DNA of 22,470 nt from Fimadaptatus sp948467645 (GTDB lineage Bacteria > Bacillota > Clostridia > Christensenellales > Aristaeellaceae). Both the position numbers and the translations under genes were made by a program. Shown here in pieces: positions 14,611 to 21,230 of this stretch. The DNA lies in NCBI GenBank assembly GCA_948467645.1, contig CAOKFD010000045.1, positions 1 to 22,470 of the forward strand. The letters are read 5' to 3'. Numbering within the stretch: the first letter of the stretch is position 1; every line of letters begins with the position of its first letter. Under the pieces are notes generated by a model. It saw nothing but the letters and a program-made list of their open reading frames with translations. It had not been told where the DNA came from and ran no database searches.

Positions 14611-14653
14611 TGTGCTGACCTCGCTTTCTTTATCGTACAGCATTGTTTATAAT

Positions 14654-14682
14654 ATTATACGTTGAAATTGAAAAAATGGCAA
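14654..14682 (-). promoter_or_regulatory. Predicted promoter of the Asn-rich peptide gene
   Basis: On the minus strand TTGCCA (14677-14682) and TATAAT (14654-14659) are 17 bp apart. The predicted leader is about 37 nt and includes the ribosome binding site GAGGT. Confidence 0.8.
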
Positions 14683-14725
14683 CTTCAAAAATGAACTTTG
14701 TTGGATATACCGATGGAACTGGAAA

Positions 14726-14754
14726 TTGACGCAAGCACCATAATATGCTATAAT
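14726..14754 (+). promoter_or_regulatory. Toxin promoter, cassette copy A
   Basis: TTGACG (14726-14731) and TATAAT (14749-14754) are 17 bp apart. Transcription should start near 14761, exactly at the base of a 9-bp stem closed by a GAAA tetraloop (14761-14782). Confidence 0.85.
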
Positions 14755-14817
14755 GCAATCGAAGCTTTTGAAAAAAAGCTTCACTGGCAGGAAGGAATAA
14801 GATGGCGCTTGGCTTTT

Positions 14818-14854
14818 CCACCTCCTATACCCTACAAAAGTGTAAAGGGGGTGG
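14818..14854 (+). promoter_or_regulatory. Ribosome-binding-site-sequestering hairpin, cassette copy A
   Basis: CCACCTCC (14818-14825) can pair over all eight bases, with one G-U, with GGGGGTGG (14847-14854), the Shine-Dalgarno sequence of the 33-residue toxin. This would hide the site in the full-length mRNA, a known control in type I toxin messages. Copy B carries the identical sequence. Confidence 0.65.
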
Positions 14855-14858
14855 TATC

Positions 14859-14960
14859 ATGTCAGACTATGAGATGCTTTCTCTGGTTTGCGTGATTATC
14901 TCTCTTGTATTGATTGCGATCGATCTCGGTCGCAACATCGGTAACTCGAACAAGAAGTAA
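14859..14960 (+). CDS. Type I toxin, TxpA/Hol_Tox-like, copy A
   Basis: A 33-residue peptide beginning MSDYEMLSLVCVIISLVLIA and ending in a polar, basic NSNKK. Residues about 7-23 form a single membrane helix. The MS-x-YE-x-L start, single helix and Lys-rich tail match the putative holin-like toxins of Bacillota type I systems (TxpA and relatives), which depolarise or perforate the membrane. GGGGGTGG precedes the ATG but is predicted to be sequestered. A second in-frame ATG at 14802 with its own AGGAAGG could give a 52-residue form. Transcription ends at a hairpin at 14969-15003 and is opposed by an antisense promoter at 15069-15097. An identical peptide is encoded at 20996-21097 (-). Confidence 0.82.
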   Translation: MSDYEMLSLVCVIISLVLIAIDLGRNIGNSNKK

Positions 14961-14968
14961 AAGTAAAG

Positions 14969-15003
14969 CCGCCATCCATCTCGCAAATGGTTGGCGGTTT
15001 TTT
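14969..15003 (+). terminator. Toxin mRNA terminator, copy A
   Basis: CCGCCA-t-CCAT pairs with ATGG-t-TGGCGG, followed by six T's (14998-15003). The opposite strand reads CTTTACTTTTACTT after the stem, so the hairpin may also end the antisense RNA. Confidence 0.85.
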
Positions 15004-15062
15004 ACTTCGGTTCACAATGCAACCGGAGGGGAGAAGCCATACCCAAAGCGTCATCCCTTCCT
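14969..15062 (-). ncRNA. Predicted antisense antitoxin RNA, copy A
   Basis: A convergent promoter lies on the minus strand: TTGACA (15092-15097), 17 bp, TAAAAT (15069-15074), giving a start near 15062. The RNA would run through the toxin terminator and overlap the 3' end of the toxin mRNA, the RatA/TxpA arrangement. The 3' end is uncertain: it could stop at the shared hairpin or continue into the toxin gene. Confidence 0.6.
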
Positions 15063-15068
15063 GCCCTT

Positions 15069-15097
15069 ATTTTATCATATTGAATCGCGCGTGTCAA
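15069..15097 (-). promoter_or_regulatory. Antisense RNA promoter, copy A
   Basis: TTGACA and TAAAAT with 17 bp spacing on the minus strand. Both elements are unchanged in copy B although most of the spacer differs, which argues that the promoter is maintained. Confidence 0.8.
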
Positions 15098-15275
15098 CGC
15101 CTGCGCGCGTATCTTCCCCAAATCCATTTCCCGCCTCCCTATGGAAAAATTTTTATACCAAGCCATTATTTATGCAACGAATAGCATCCTGTCCAAGTCT
15201 AATGCTATGTAAAGTTAATCGCGCGCGCTTAATTATAGCATTTTAATACCGACTTACGACAGGGAGTGTGTGAAT

Positions 15276-16154
15276 ATGAAGAAGCTGATTTGTTCGCTTT
15301 TGACCGCCGCGCTGCTGGCCGCGCCCGTTGCGCTGGCCGATACCGATATACCGGATGCTGTCTCTATTACCGAGCTGGACGGCGCTATACTGACCGGCGA
15401 GGACGGCGTTGTGGAGATTCCCAACAACACCAAGATGGCGCTGAGCGCCGACGGCGATCCGGTTGAGATTTCGTACAACTTGGACGGTGACGAGTACGGC
15501 GATGGCAAGTTCACGCTGAATGTGGGCGACAAGTCGCTGTCTATCGACGTGATGAGCGGCATAAACGCGCTGTACGCGGGCAAGCTGGGCGGCGATTATG
15601 ACGTTACCTATCTTATGGTGGGCGAATATGGCCCGTCGAGCGACGACTATACCTACATAGTCCGCTATGACGAAGACGGCCTGCGCGTGATCGGCGGCAT
15701 AGGCGCGCTGCCTACCGACATAAAGATAAACGGCACTGTGCTGACCGCGACCGTGCGCGGCAATCATCTGGAAACATGGTTCCGCGAGAGCGACTTCGTG
15801 ATCGCGGCCACGCTGCGCTACAACAGCGATTACGAGATGCTGCCTCAGGAGTACTACGTTGTGGAGTCGCCGCGCGCCAGCTATGCGATGAATACCGCGG
15901 TGGTGCTCAAGCGTGACCTGACTGTGAAGAAGTCCCTCTACGGCACGGCAACCATGACGCTCAAGGAGGGCGACACGGTGGTGCTGTCGGCGACCGACGA
16001 CAATTCGTATGTGTATCTGGCTGTGACTGCGCCCAATGACGATGGTGAGGGCGGGTATCTGATGCTGGACGAGAACGGCATAATGGATGTGCTTATTGAT
16101 GGCGAGGCGGTTAATGCGGCCGATGTATTCGACGGACTGGTGTTCGCGGACTAA
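15276..16154 (+). CDS. Exported protein of unknown function
   Basis: I do not recognise this 292-residue protein. A clear signal peptide, MKKLICSLLTAALLAAPVALA, is followed by DTD, with cleavage likely after Ala21; there is no lipobox Cys. The mature part is acidic and rich in Asp, Gly, Val and Thr, with alternating hydrophobic residues suggesting beta structure, no transmembrane segment, and no visible catalytic motif. It has no sortase motif. AGGGAG (15261-15266) lies 9 nt before the ATG; an in-frame GTG at 15270 lies too close to that site. It is monocistronic with a strong terminator behind it. It lies just inside the left toxin cassette. Confidence 0.8.
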   Translation: MKKLICSLLTAALLAAPVALADTDIPDAVSITELDGAILTGEDGVVEIPNNTKMALSADGDPVEISYNLDGDEYGDGKFTLNVGDKSLSIDVMSGINALYAGKLGGDYDVTYLMVGEYGPSSDDYTYIVRYDEDGLRVIGGIGALPTDIKINGTVLTATVRGNHLETWFRESDFVIAATLRYNSDYEMLPQEYYVVESPRASYAMNTAVVLKRDLTVKKSLYGTATMTLKEGDTVVLSATDDNSYVYLAVTAPNDDGEGGYLMLDENGIMDVLIDGEAVNAADVFDGLVFAD

Positions 16155-16168
16155 GCAGGAATGATGAA

Positions 16169-16209
16169 GCCCCGGCTTCCCTGATTGGTGGGAAGTCGGG
16201 GCAATTTTT
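16169..16209 (+). terminator. Terminator of the exported-protein gene
   Basis: A 12-13 bp stem (arm GCCCCGGCTTCCC, one G-U) with an 8-nt loop is followed by AATTTTTG, about 15 bp after the stop codon. Confidence 0.9.
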
Positions 16210-16291
16210 GTTTGAGCGGGTTCGCAAATGGCGTCCATGAAGGGAGCGCCAGACGGGGCGGCTTTTGGATTGTTTACGGTCTTAAAAACCG

Positions 16292-17062
16292 TTATTCGCC
16301 GTCCTCATTAGCGATTATCAATTCCGTGCCGCCGTCCTGACAGGCTTTAGCGTACTCGGGTGCGGGGACGCGCTCGGTCACTATCGCGTCGAAGTCGGAA
16401 ATCTGCGCGTAGGTCAGCAGGGCGGTGCGGCCGAACTTTTCGCAATCGATCAGCAGCACGCTCTTGGCGGAGCGCTGCATCGCCGTCATCTTGATCTCGT
16501 ATTCCAGCGGCGAGGAGTTTGACACGCCGTGCTCCAGCGAGAGCGCCGACGCGCCCATGAAGGCTATCGTTATGTTGTAGCTCTTTAGAAAGCGAATCGC
16601 GTCCAGTCCTGTGAACGAACTGGTCTTGCGGTAGAGCTGACCCGGCAGGGAGATTACGTTCAGGTTCTGGTAAGGCAGCGCCGCCAGCATCGCCTGAAGC
16701 GAGTGCGTCACTATCGTCACGTTGTGCAGCGCCGACAGGTTGTCGAGTACGTGCAGCGCAGTCGTGCCGCTGTCGAGGAAAACTATGTCGTTGTCGTGCA
16801 CCAGCGCCGCGGCGCGCTTGCCGATTGCGGTCTTGGCCTCGCGGTTGCTTATGTTGCGCACGTCGAACGGGGTCAGCGTCTCGCCCTTGCGCGCGGTCAC
16901 GCCGCCGTATATCTTTTCGATGGTGCCCTTGCGCTGCAGCTGTGCAATGTCGCGGCGCACGGTTATCATGGATACGCTGAATTGCTCGCAGAGCTGCTCC
17001 ATCGATACGGAATCATTTTGCAATATGTACTTTTCCATTTCTTCCAGTCGGGTGTTCCTCAT
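16292..17062 (-). CDS. DeoR-family transcriptional regulator
   Basis: A 256-residue DeoR repressor. The N-terminal winged helix (about 5-55) has the signature region SVSMITVRRDIAQLQRKG followed by IEKIYGGV. The C-terminal domain (about 75-240) is the ISOCOT-like sugar-phosphate sensor, with DSGTTALHVLDNL as its phosphate-binding start. The start is taken at 17062 (MRNTRLEEM) because GGAGG lies 5 nt upstream; the ATG at 17074 has no such site. DeoR proteins usually repress a neighbouring sugar operon, but no kinase, transporter or sugar enzyme adjoins it. A near-perfect palindrome covers its own -10 region, so autoregulation is plausible. Confidence 0.92.
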   Translation of the reverse strand: MRNTRLEEMEKYILQNDSVSMEQLCEQFSVSMITVRRDIAQLQRKGTIEKIYGGVTARKGETLTPFDVRNISNREAKTAIGKRAAALVHDNDIVFLDSGTTALHVLDNLSALHNVTIVTHSLQAMLAALPYQNLNVISLPGQLYRKTSSFTGLDAIRFLKSYNITIAFMGASALSLEHGVSNSSPLEYEIKMTAMQRSAKSVLLIDCEKFGRTALLTYAQISDFDAIVTERVPAPEYAKACQDGGTELIIANEDGE

Positions 17063-17121
17063 AAACTCCTCCATATCAGCCGGGTCGGCCTTGCGCCCAC
17101 CGGTTTCAATCGCTCGCGTTC

Positions 17122-17160
17122 CATATGATTAATTATATGAGCAATTTGCAAAAATGTAAA
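17122..17160 (-). promoter_or_regulatory. DeoR promoter with overlapping palindrome (putative operator)
   Basis: TTTACA (17155-17160) and TATAAT (17132-17137) on the minus strand are 17 bp apart. CATATGATTAATTATATG (17122-17139) is an 18-bp palindrome with a single mismatched pair, and it covers the -10 box. This is a natural place for a repressor to bind. Confidence 0.6.
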
Positions 17161-17319
17161 GGGCTTAATGAATAAAAAGCACCATATGCGGCCTTAAAAG
17201 CAGGTTTTTTCAGCCATAAGGTTCAACTCTGCTCAAATCCCGGCTATATGATGGAGTATGCTTGATACAATCTGCGATATTGGCCGCGCGGCAAAGCGTA
17301 TTTTACTGCCTGGACAGGC
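17161..17319. other. Intergenic remainder upstream of the DeoR gene
   Basis: I see nothing recognisable between the DeoR promoter and the DUF975 terminator. Long frames through here on the plus strand are shadows. Confidence 0.5.
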
Positions 17320-17355
17320 AAAAAAACAGGCCGCCGCAAATCAAGCGGCGACCTG
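17320..17355 (-). terminator. Terminator of the DUF975 pair
   Basis: On the minus strand CAGG-t-CGCCGC pairs with GCGGCG-g-CCTG around a 7-nt loop, followed by seven T's. It begins 16 bp after the stop codon of the second DUF975 gene. Confidence 0.92.
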
Positions 17356-17371
17356 CCTTAAAAATCCCGGA

Positions 17372-18493
17372 TTATTGCTGCTCTTCCATCTCGCGCAGTT
17401 CGCGCTTGCTGCGGAAGTCCTCGCGCACGACCACGCCGTCCTCCAGCGCCGCGCGCTTGAGCCTGACATAGCACTGCGCATGTACGCCCACGCGGTACGG
17501 CGCAAGCAGGTACATGATGAGCAGCAGCGCAATCAGCGCAACCGCCAGCGTGATTATCAGCCCCAGCTGACCCATGTTGAGCATGTTAAGCCCCACGCCC
17601 ACGGCCACGACCAGCACCACCGCCAGGTACGCCAGTATGTACCAGCCGATAAAGCTGAGCGACACCATGAACAGCGCGAAGTGATTGCGGCGCGCGATGC
17701 GGCGGCTGGCCCGGAGCGCCTTGCGCACGCCGATCTGCGGACGCTCGGCCAGTGCCATCTCGGCCAGCGAGTAGCTTATGCGCTTAAACAGCATCAGCCA
17801 GCAGCTCAGCAGACTCCATGCGCTCAGCACTATCGGATATATCCAGCCGTATTGGGTCAGGTACTCGGCCGAGAATATGCCGCTGACCGCTTCGCCGGTC
17901 ACGCCCGCGGAGAGCACCGTGAAGTCCTGCGCCTTCAGCCCCGTGCCCAGCGCCGTGCCCGCCATAAGGCCGCACAGGATTATAAACAGTATTATGCGCC
18001 AGCCCAGATAGCAAATCTGCTTCCAGAACGGCATTATTATCGAACGGAAGAAGTAGGGCGCAGTGTAACCGCGCAGCACCGTGGACGCGCCCGGGTTTTT
18101 CAGGCGGATGACGCGCAGCATGAACTTCTGTATGCCTATGCCCAGCGGCAGAAGCAGTATCAGCTCCAACAGCCATGCCCAGAGGTTTATGCTGCCGATG
18201 CTGCCCAGCGTGCGGCCAAATGCGGTCAGCGCATTTGTGACTATCGCCATTGCGGCATTATATGTCTGCATGGCGTCCGTCTGGGGCGCAATCAGTACCT
18301 GCGACTGCGACCAGGTGCTTATCGCTTCCAGCTCGTTCATGCTTATCGGATAGAACTGCGCGATCACCCATACCGCGCCGAAGTACACCAGCACTATTAT
18401 AAACGAAATCAGCGTGGCCAGGAATACCGGCCCGCGGCTTTCACCGCCCAGTATGCCCTTGACGTCCTTCTTTATGGTCTTTCTGTCCAGCAT
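17372..18493 (-). CDS. DUF975-family integral membrane protein (downstream paralogue)
   Basis: A 373-residue polytopic membrane protein with about six hydrophobic segments (roughly 22-46, 103-123, 163-185, 225-250, 290-315 and 328-352). The RKALRASRRIARRNHFALF / LSFIGWYIL region is the recognisable DUF975 core. The C-terminus is charged (REDFRSKRELREMEEQQ). Function is unknown for the family; a membrane-remodelling or transport role is speculation. GGGAAG lies about 7 nt upstream of the ATG. It follows another DUF975-like gene after 53 bp and shares its transcript, which ends at 17320. Confidence 0.85.
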   Translation of the reverse strand: MLDRKTIKKDVKGILGGESRGPVFLATLISFIIVLVYFGAVWVIAQFYPISMNELEAISTWSQSQVLIAPQTDAMQTYNAAMAIVTNALTAFGRTLGSIGSINLWAWLLELILLLPLGIGIQKFMLRVIRLKNPGASTVLRGYTAPYFFRSIIMPFWKQICYLGWRIILFIILCGLMAGTALGTGLKAQDFTVLSAGVTGEAVSGIFSAEYLTQYGWIYPIVLSAWSLLSCWLMLFKRISYSLAEMALAERPQIGVRKALRASRRIARRNHFALFMVSLSFIGWYILAYLAVVLVVAVGVGLNMLNMGQLGLIITLAVALIALLLIMYLLAPYRVGVHAQCYVRLKRAALEDGVVVREDFRSKRELREMEEQQ

Positions 18494-18546
18494 TGCCTTT
18501 CTTCCCTTTCTTTTGCGCCCGCAGTGGGCGTGAGTGTCGTGTACTT

Positions 18547-19512
18547 TTAATCCGAATCGCCGTTTGAGCCGTTATCCGAATCGCCGTCCGATTCGCCCTG
18601 AGAATCATCGTCGTCCTCGTCCGGGCCGTAGGGCCAGTTATCGGCCTTTTTGGCGCGGGGCTTGACTATCTGCGCCTTGACGCGCAGGTAGTATTCGGCC
18701 ATAGCCGCCTCCCACATCGGATAGCACGCCGCGCCCAGCAGTATCGAGCACAGCGCCATAGCTATACCGAAAAGGTTGCTGTCCACATCGAACACCAGCG
18801 ACGCGGCGTTGGGCAGCATGGGTATCAGCATGAACGGCAGCATAGTCAGCGACAGCCGAAACAGCTCGTTCATACGGCCGTGCATGACCACCGTGCTGAA
18901 CCGGAGCGACACCATCGCGCCCATCCGGGGACTGTCTGACAAGAGGTAAAACTGAAGCGAGTACGCCAGCAGCCGCGATACCATCGCCATCAGCGCCAGC
19001 ACGCCGCCGATTATCGCCGTCGCCAGCCCCGCGCCGCCGCCGCCCAATTGCAGCATTGCGACGCCCTGCGCCGCGATGGTCGTGGGCAGTACCATCCAGC
19101 CGTACATCAGCAGGTACTTCCACAGCAGCGCGCGCACCGACACGAAGTAGGAGCCGCGGCTGAGTCCGTCGAATAGATCCGTGGGACTGCCCGCATCGGA
19201 CTTCATCGCGTTTATCATATAGCGCGTCTTGCCCAATTCCAGCGCGGGCGATATGAACACCGCGATCATCGCCTGAAATAGAAGCAATCGCGTGTTTATC
19301 ATAGCCAGCGCGCTCATGTCCAGCGCGCCCAAATCCACGTTCCACGTAGTCAGGCAGTCCATAAGCATAACCGGCACGTTGATCAGCGCAAGCATAAGCC
19401 CGATCATCAGCGCCGTGCGCCTGTAATTGCCGTTTTGCCGCATATGACCAAACGCGGTCCTGCGCACGTCCTTTATATCGATCGGACGGCACGGCATGTT
19501 GTATAAATTCAC
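18547..19512 (-). CDS. DUF975-like integral membrane protein with acidic tail (upstream paralogue)
   Basis: A 321-residue membrane protein. After a short cytoplasmic lead-in (RRTAFGHMRQNGNYRRTALM, like DUF975 N-termini) come five to six hydrophobic segments. The last about 25 residues are a low-complexity acidic tail (DEDDDD, then repeated SDGDSD/GSNGDSD units), encoded by repeats of TCCGAATCGCCG. The start is GTG at 19512, with GAGGTGG (19523-19529) 10 nt upstream; ATG at 19497 is the alternative. A much longer frame starting at 19668 lies inside a mobile-element repeat and is rejected. It heads the two-gene unit with the 373-residue paralogue. Confidence 0.78.
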   Translation of the reverse strand: MNLYNMPCRPIDIKDVRRTAFGHMRQNGNYRRTALMIGLMLALINVPVMLMDCLTTWNVDLGALDMSALAMINTRLLLFQAMIAVFISPALELGKTRYMINAMKSDAGSPTDLFDGLSRGSYFVSVRALLWKYLLMYGWMVLPTTIAAQGVAMLQLGGGGAGLATAIIGGVLALMAMVSRLLAYSLQFYLLSDSPRMGAMVSLRFSTVVMHGRMNELFRLSLTMLPFMLIPMLPNAASLVFDVDSNLFGIAMALCSILLGAACYPMWEAAMAEYYLRVKAQIVKPRAKKADNWPYGPDEDDDDSQGESDGDSDNGSNGDSD

Positions 19513-19548
19513 CTGTATATTTCCACCTCGCTTAATGCAATGGCGGCC

Positions 19549-19712
19549 TAGAGTGTGTCTCAAAAATTCCGGAGTACGCAATTTCGGACGTCGCTGCGCC
19601 ATTTCTGCGTCATCAACCCTCGACTTAGCGCTGCTAAGCCTTCGGGTTTCTTCCTTGAACTGACGCAAAATCCACTTGGGTCTGCGGATTGTTCCGCTTG
19701 AGACACACTCTA
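19549..19712. mobile_element. MITE of IS630/Tc1-mariner type
   Basis: Perfect terminal inverted repeats GAGTGTGTCTCAA (19551-19563) and TTGAGACACACTC (19698-19710) are flanked on both sides by TA, the target duplicated by IS630-family elements. The 160-bp element has no coding capacity. Internally it folds further: TGCGTCA/TGACGCA arms (about 19606 and 19660) and a central CTTAGC-gct-GCTAAG hairpin. It sits 37 bp upstream of the DUF975-like start codon. Confidence 0.85.
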
Positions 19713-19969
19713 AAAAAGAAAGATTAAATTCGCATACCTGGAAGGCGGCGCAAAATAACTTTCACCATCTTATCGCATTGCCCCAAAGCAGTTCTAACGG
19801 AATGATTATATCATCTTTAGCAGGTTTAGGAAAGTCATTTAATCTTAAAACGCGTATTTTTTGATGAAAATTCTTAACACGCGCAATCTGGCTTTCTTAA
19901 TTGCGGCATTTTATACTGCATCTGGAAAATTATCAGAGCATAGGGTTTTAAGTCGGGGAGGCTTGAATT
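19713..19969. other. AT-rich intergenic region between the MITE and the PHP-family gene
   Basis: I see no gene. On the minus strand a TATAAT (about 19805-19810) with a weak TTTCCT 17 bp upstream could be the original promoter of the DUF975 pair, which would make the MITE part of its leader. On the plus strand TATACT (19912-19917) is a possible -10 for the PHP gene, with a weak -35. GGGGAGG lies 8 nt before the ATG at 19970. Confidence 0.4.
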
Positions 19970-20773
19970 ATGAGGGATTATCACGTACACACCGTCAATT
20001 CGCCGGACGGCCACGCAACCATACGCGAGCAGCTCACCGCGGCACAAGCCGCCGGGCTGGAGGAAATCTGCCTGACCGACCATTTGGACATAAACTATTG
20101 CAATCCCGCGTATGACAAGATAATCGATTACGAGAACTATTTTAAGGAGATAGACGCACTGCGTGCCGAGTTCCCGACGCTCTCGATTCGCCGCGGCATA
20201 GAGGCGGGCGAGCACGCCGGCTCCACAAAGGAGACGCTGGCGGTGGTGCAGGCGCACGACTTCGATTACGTGCTTTTGTCCCAGCACATGGTGGACGGGC
20301 TGGATCCGGTGGACTATAACAAGTTCATCGCGGGCCGCACGGTCGAGGCGGCGTACCGTCGCTATGCCGAATGCGTGTGGGAATCGGTCAACCGCTTCCA
20401 CGACTTCGACTGCCTGGCGCACTTTGGGTACTGCTCAAAGTTCGCGCCGCATCGCCCCGACCAGCGCCCGTTCGACCGCGCATACGCGCCCGACGTAGTG
20501 GACGCGGTGCTGAAGAAGCTGGCCGAGGACGGCAAGGCGCTGGAGATAAACACGTCGGGACTTAAAAACGGCGGCACGTCCACGATACCGGGCGCGGATA
20601 TGGTAAAGCGCTTCATAGAGCTGGGCGGCGAGTTCGTGATGTTCGGCAGCGACGCGCACTATACCGAGTATGTGGCGTATGAGTTCGATTACGCGCGGCA
20701 GATGGCGCTTAGCTGCGGCGCGAAGTATACGCTTACGTTCACAAGGCGTAAGGGCACGCCGGTCAGGATTTGA
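19970..20773 (+). CDS. PHP-family phosphatase (histidinol-phosphatase-like)
   Basis: A 267-residue PHP-domain metal-dependent phosphatase of the HisK type, which in many Bacillota converts histidinol phosphate to histidinol. Metal-ligand motifs are in order: YHVHT (His5, His7), CLTDHLD (His38), a Glu in RRGIEAGEH, LLSQHMVDG, LAHFGYCS, and FGSDAHYTEYV near the C-terminus. The length fits the family. GGGGAGG is 8 nt before the ATG. No other histidine-biosynthesis gene is in the window, so a different small phosphoester substrate is possible. A terminator hairpin follows after about 28 bp. Confidence 0.88.
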   Translation: MRDYHVHTVNSPDGHATIREQLTAAQAAGLEEICLTDHLDINYCNPAYDKIIDYENYFKEIDALRAEFPTLSIRRGIEAGEHAGSTKETLAVVQAHDFDYVLLSQHMVDGLDPVDYNKFIAGRTVEAAYRRYAECVWESVNRFHDFDCLAHFGYCSKFAPHRPDQRPFDRAYAPDVVDAVLKKLAEDGKALEINTSGLKNGGTSTIPGADMVKRFIELGGEFVMFGSDAHYTEYVAYEFDYARQMALSCGAKYTLTFTRRKGTPVRI

Positions 20774-20801
20774 CGGGGACTGAATCGAATAGGCATATGT
20801 T

Positions 20802-20830
20802 AAAGCGGCTTTGGTGTGAAGCCGCTTTTA
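20802..20830 (+). terminator. Terminator of the PHP-family gene
   Basis: AAAGCGGCTT, a 7-nt loop, then AAGCCGCTTTTATA: a 9-10 bp stem with a short T-run. Confidence 0.8.
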
Positions 20831-20861
20831 TATGGAAACGATTTAATAATGCCAAAGGGCG

Positions 20862-20890
20862 TTGACACGAGCAGTTTAATATGATAAAAT
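20862..20890 (+). promoter_or_regulatory. Antisense RNA promoter, copy B
   Basis: TTGACA (20862-20867), 17 bp, TAAAAT (20885-20890). It is the counterpart of the copy A antisense promoter, with a partly different spacer. Confidence 0.8.
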
Positions 20891-20896
20891 AAGGGC

Positions 20897-20987
20897 AGGA
20901 AGGGATGACGCTTTTGGGATGGCTTCTCCCCTCCGGTCGAATGATGAACCGAAGTAAAAACCGCCAACCATTAGCGATGGATGGCGG
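20897..20987 (+). ncRNA. Predicted antisense antitoxin RNA, copy B
   Basis: It would start about 7 bp after the -10 at 20885-20890 and run into the toxin terminator of copy B from the opposite side. Its 5' part differs from copy A at several positions while the part overlapping the toxin gene is identical. The 3' end is uncertain. Confidence 0.6.
20956..20987 (-). terminator. Toxin mRNA terminator, copy B
   Basis: The minus strand reads CCGCCATCCAT, a short loop, ATGGTTGGCGG and then five T's. The stem is as in copy A; the loop is 3 nt shorter. Confidence 0.85.
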
Positions 20988-20995
20988 CTTTACTT

Positions 20996-21097
20996 TTACT
21001 TCTTGTTCGAGTTACCGATGTTGCGACCGAGATCGATCGCAATCAATACAAGAGAGATAATCACGCAAACCAGAGAAAGCATCTCATAGTCTGACAT
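20996..21097 (-). CDS. Type I toxin, TxpA/Hol_Tox-like, copy B
   Basis: It encodes the same 33 residues as copy A (MSDYEMLSLVCVIISLVLIA to NSNKK), one membrane helix with a basic tail. By eye 20976-21239 is identical, base for base, to 14717-14980 in inverse orientation, so promoter, 5' stem-loop, upstream in-frame ATG (21154), sequestering hairpin and coding region are all shared. It faces copy A across about 5.8 kb. The function as a membrane-active toxin held in check by antisense RNA is inferred from the family and layout. Confidence 0.82.
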   Translation of the reverse strand: MSDYEMLSLVCVIISLVLIAIDLGRNIGNSNKK

Positions 21098-21101
21098 GAT
21101 A

Positions 21102-21138
21102 CCACCCCCTTTACACTTTTGTAGGGTATAGGAGGTGG
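21102..21138 (-). promoter_or_regulatory. Ribosome-binding-site-sequestering hairpin, cassette copy B
   Basis: On the minus strand CCACCTCC (21131-21138) is complementary to the Shine-Dalgarno sequence GGGGGTGG (21102-21109), exactly as in copy A. Confidence 0.65.
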
Positions 21139-21201
21139 AAAAGCCAAGCGCCATCTTATTCCTTCCTGCCAGTGAAGCTTTTTTTCAAAAGCTTCGATTG
21201 C

Positions 21202-21230
21202 ATTATAGCATATTATGGTGCTTGCGTCAA
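21202..21230 (-). promoter_or_regulatory. Toxin promoter, cassette copy B
   Basis: TTGACG (21225-21230) and TATAAT (21202-21207), 17 bp apart on the minus strand. Transcription should begin at the base of the GAAA-capped stem-loop, as in copy A. Confidence 0.85.

Noticed and set aside
14896..15054. A 52-codon ORF on the antisense RNA of cassette A (51 codons at 20905-21060 in copy B)
   Set aside because: The frame survives compensating indels, which is curious. However, its ribosome site AGGAAGGG abuts the ATG, and about half of it is forced by the toxin gene on the other strand. The layout fits an antisense RNA better.
17258..18550. A 430-codon plus-strand frame opposite the first DUF975 gene
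   Set aside because: It is a shadow with His/Tyr/Gln-rich composition and no family motif. The minus-strand frame has membrane segments and the DUF975 core.
19513..19668. A 52-codon N-terminal extension of the upstream DUF975-like protein
   Set aside because: It lies largely inside the MITE inverted repeats and lacks a ribosome binding site. GTG at 19512 has GAGGTGG.
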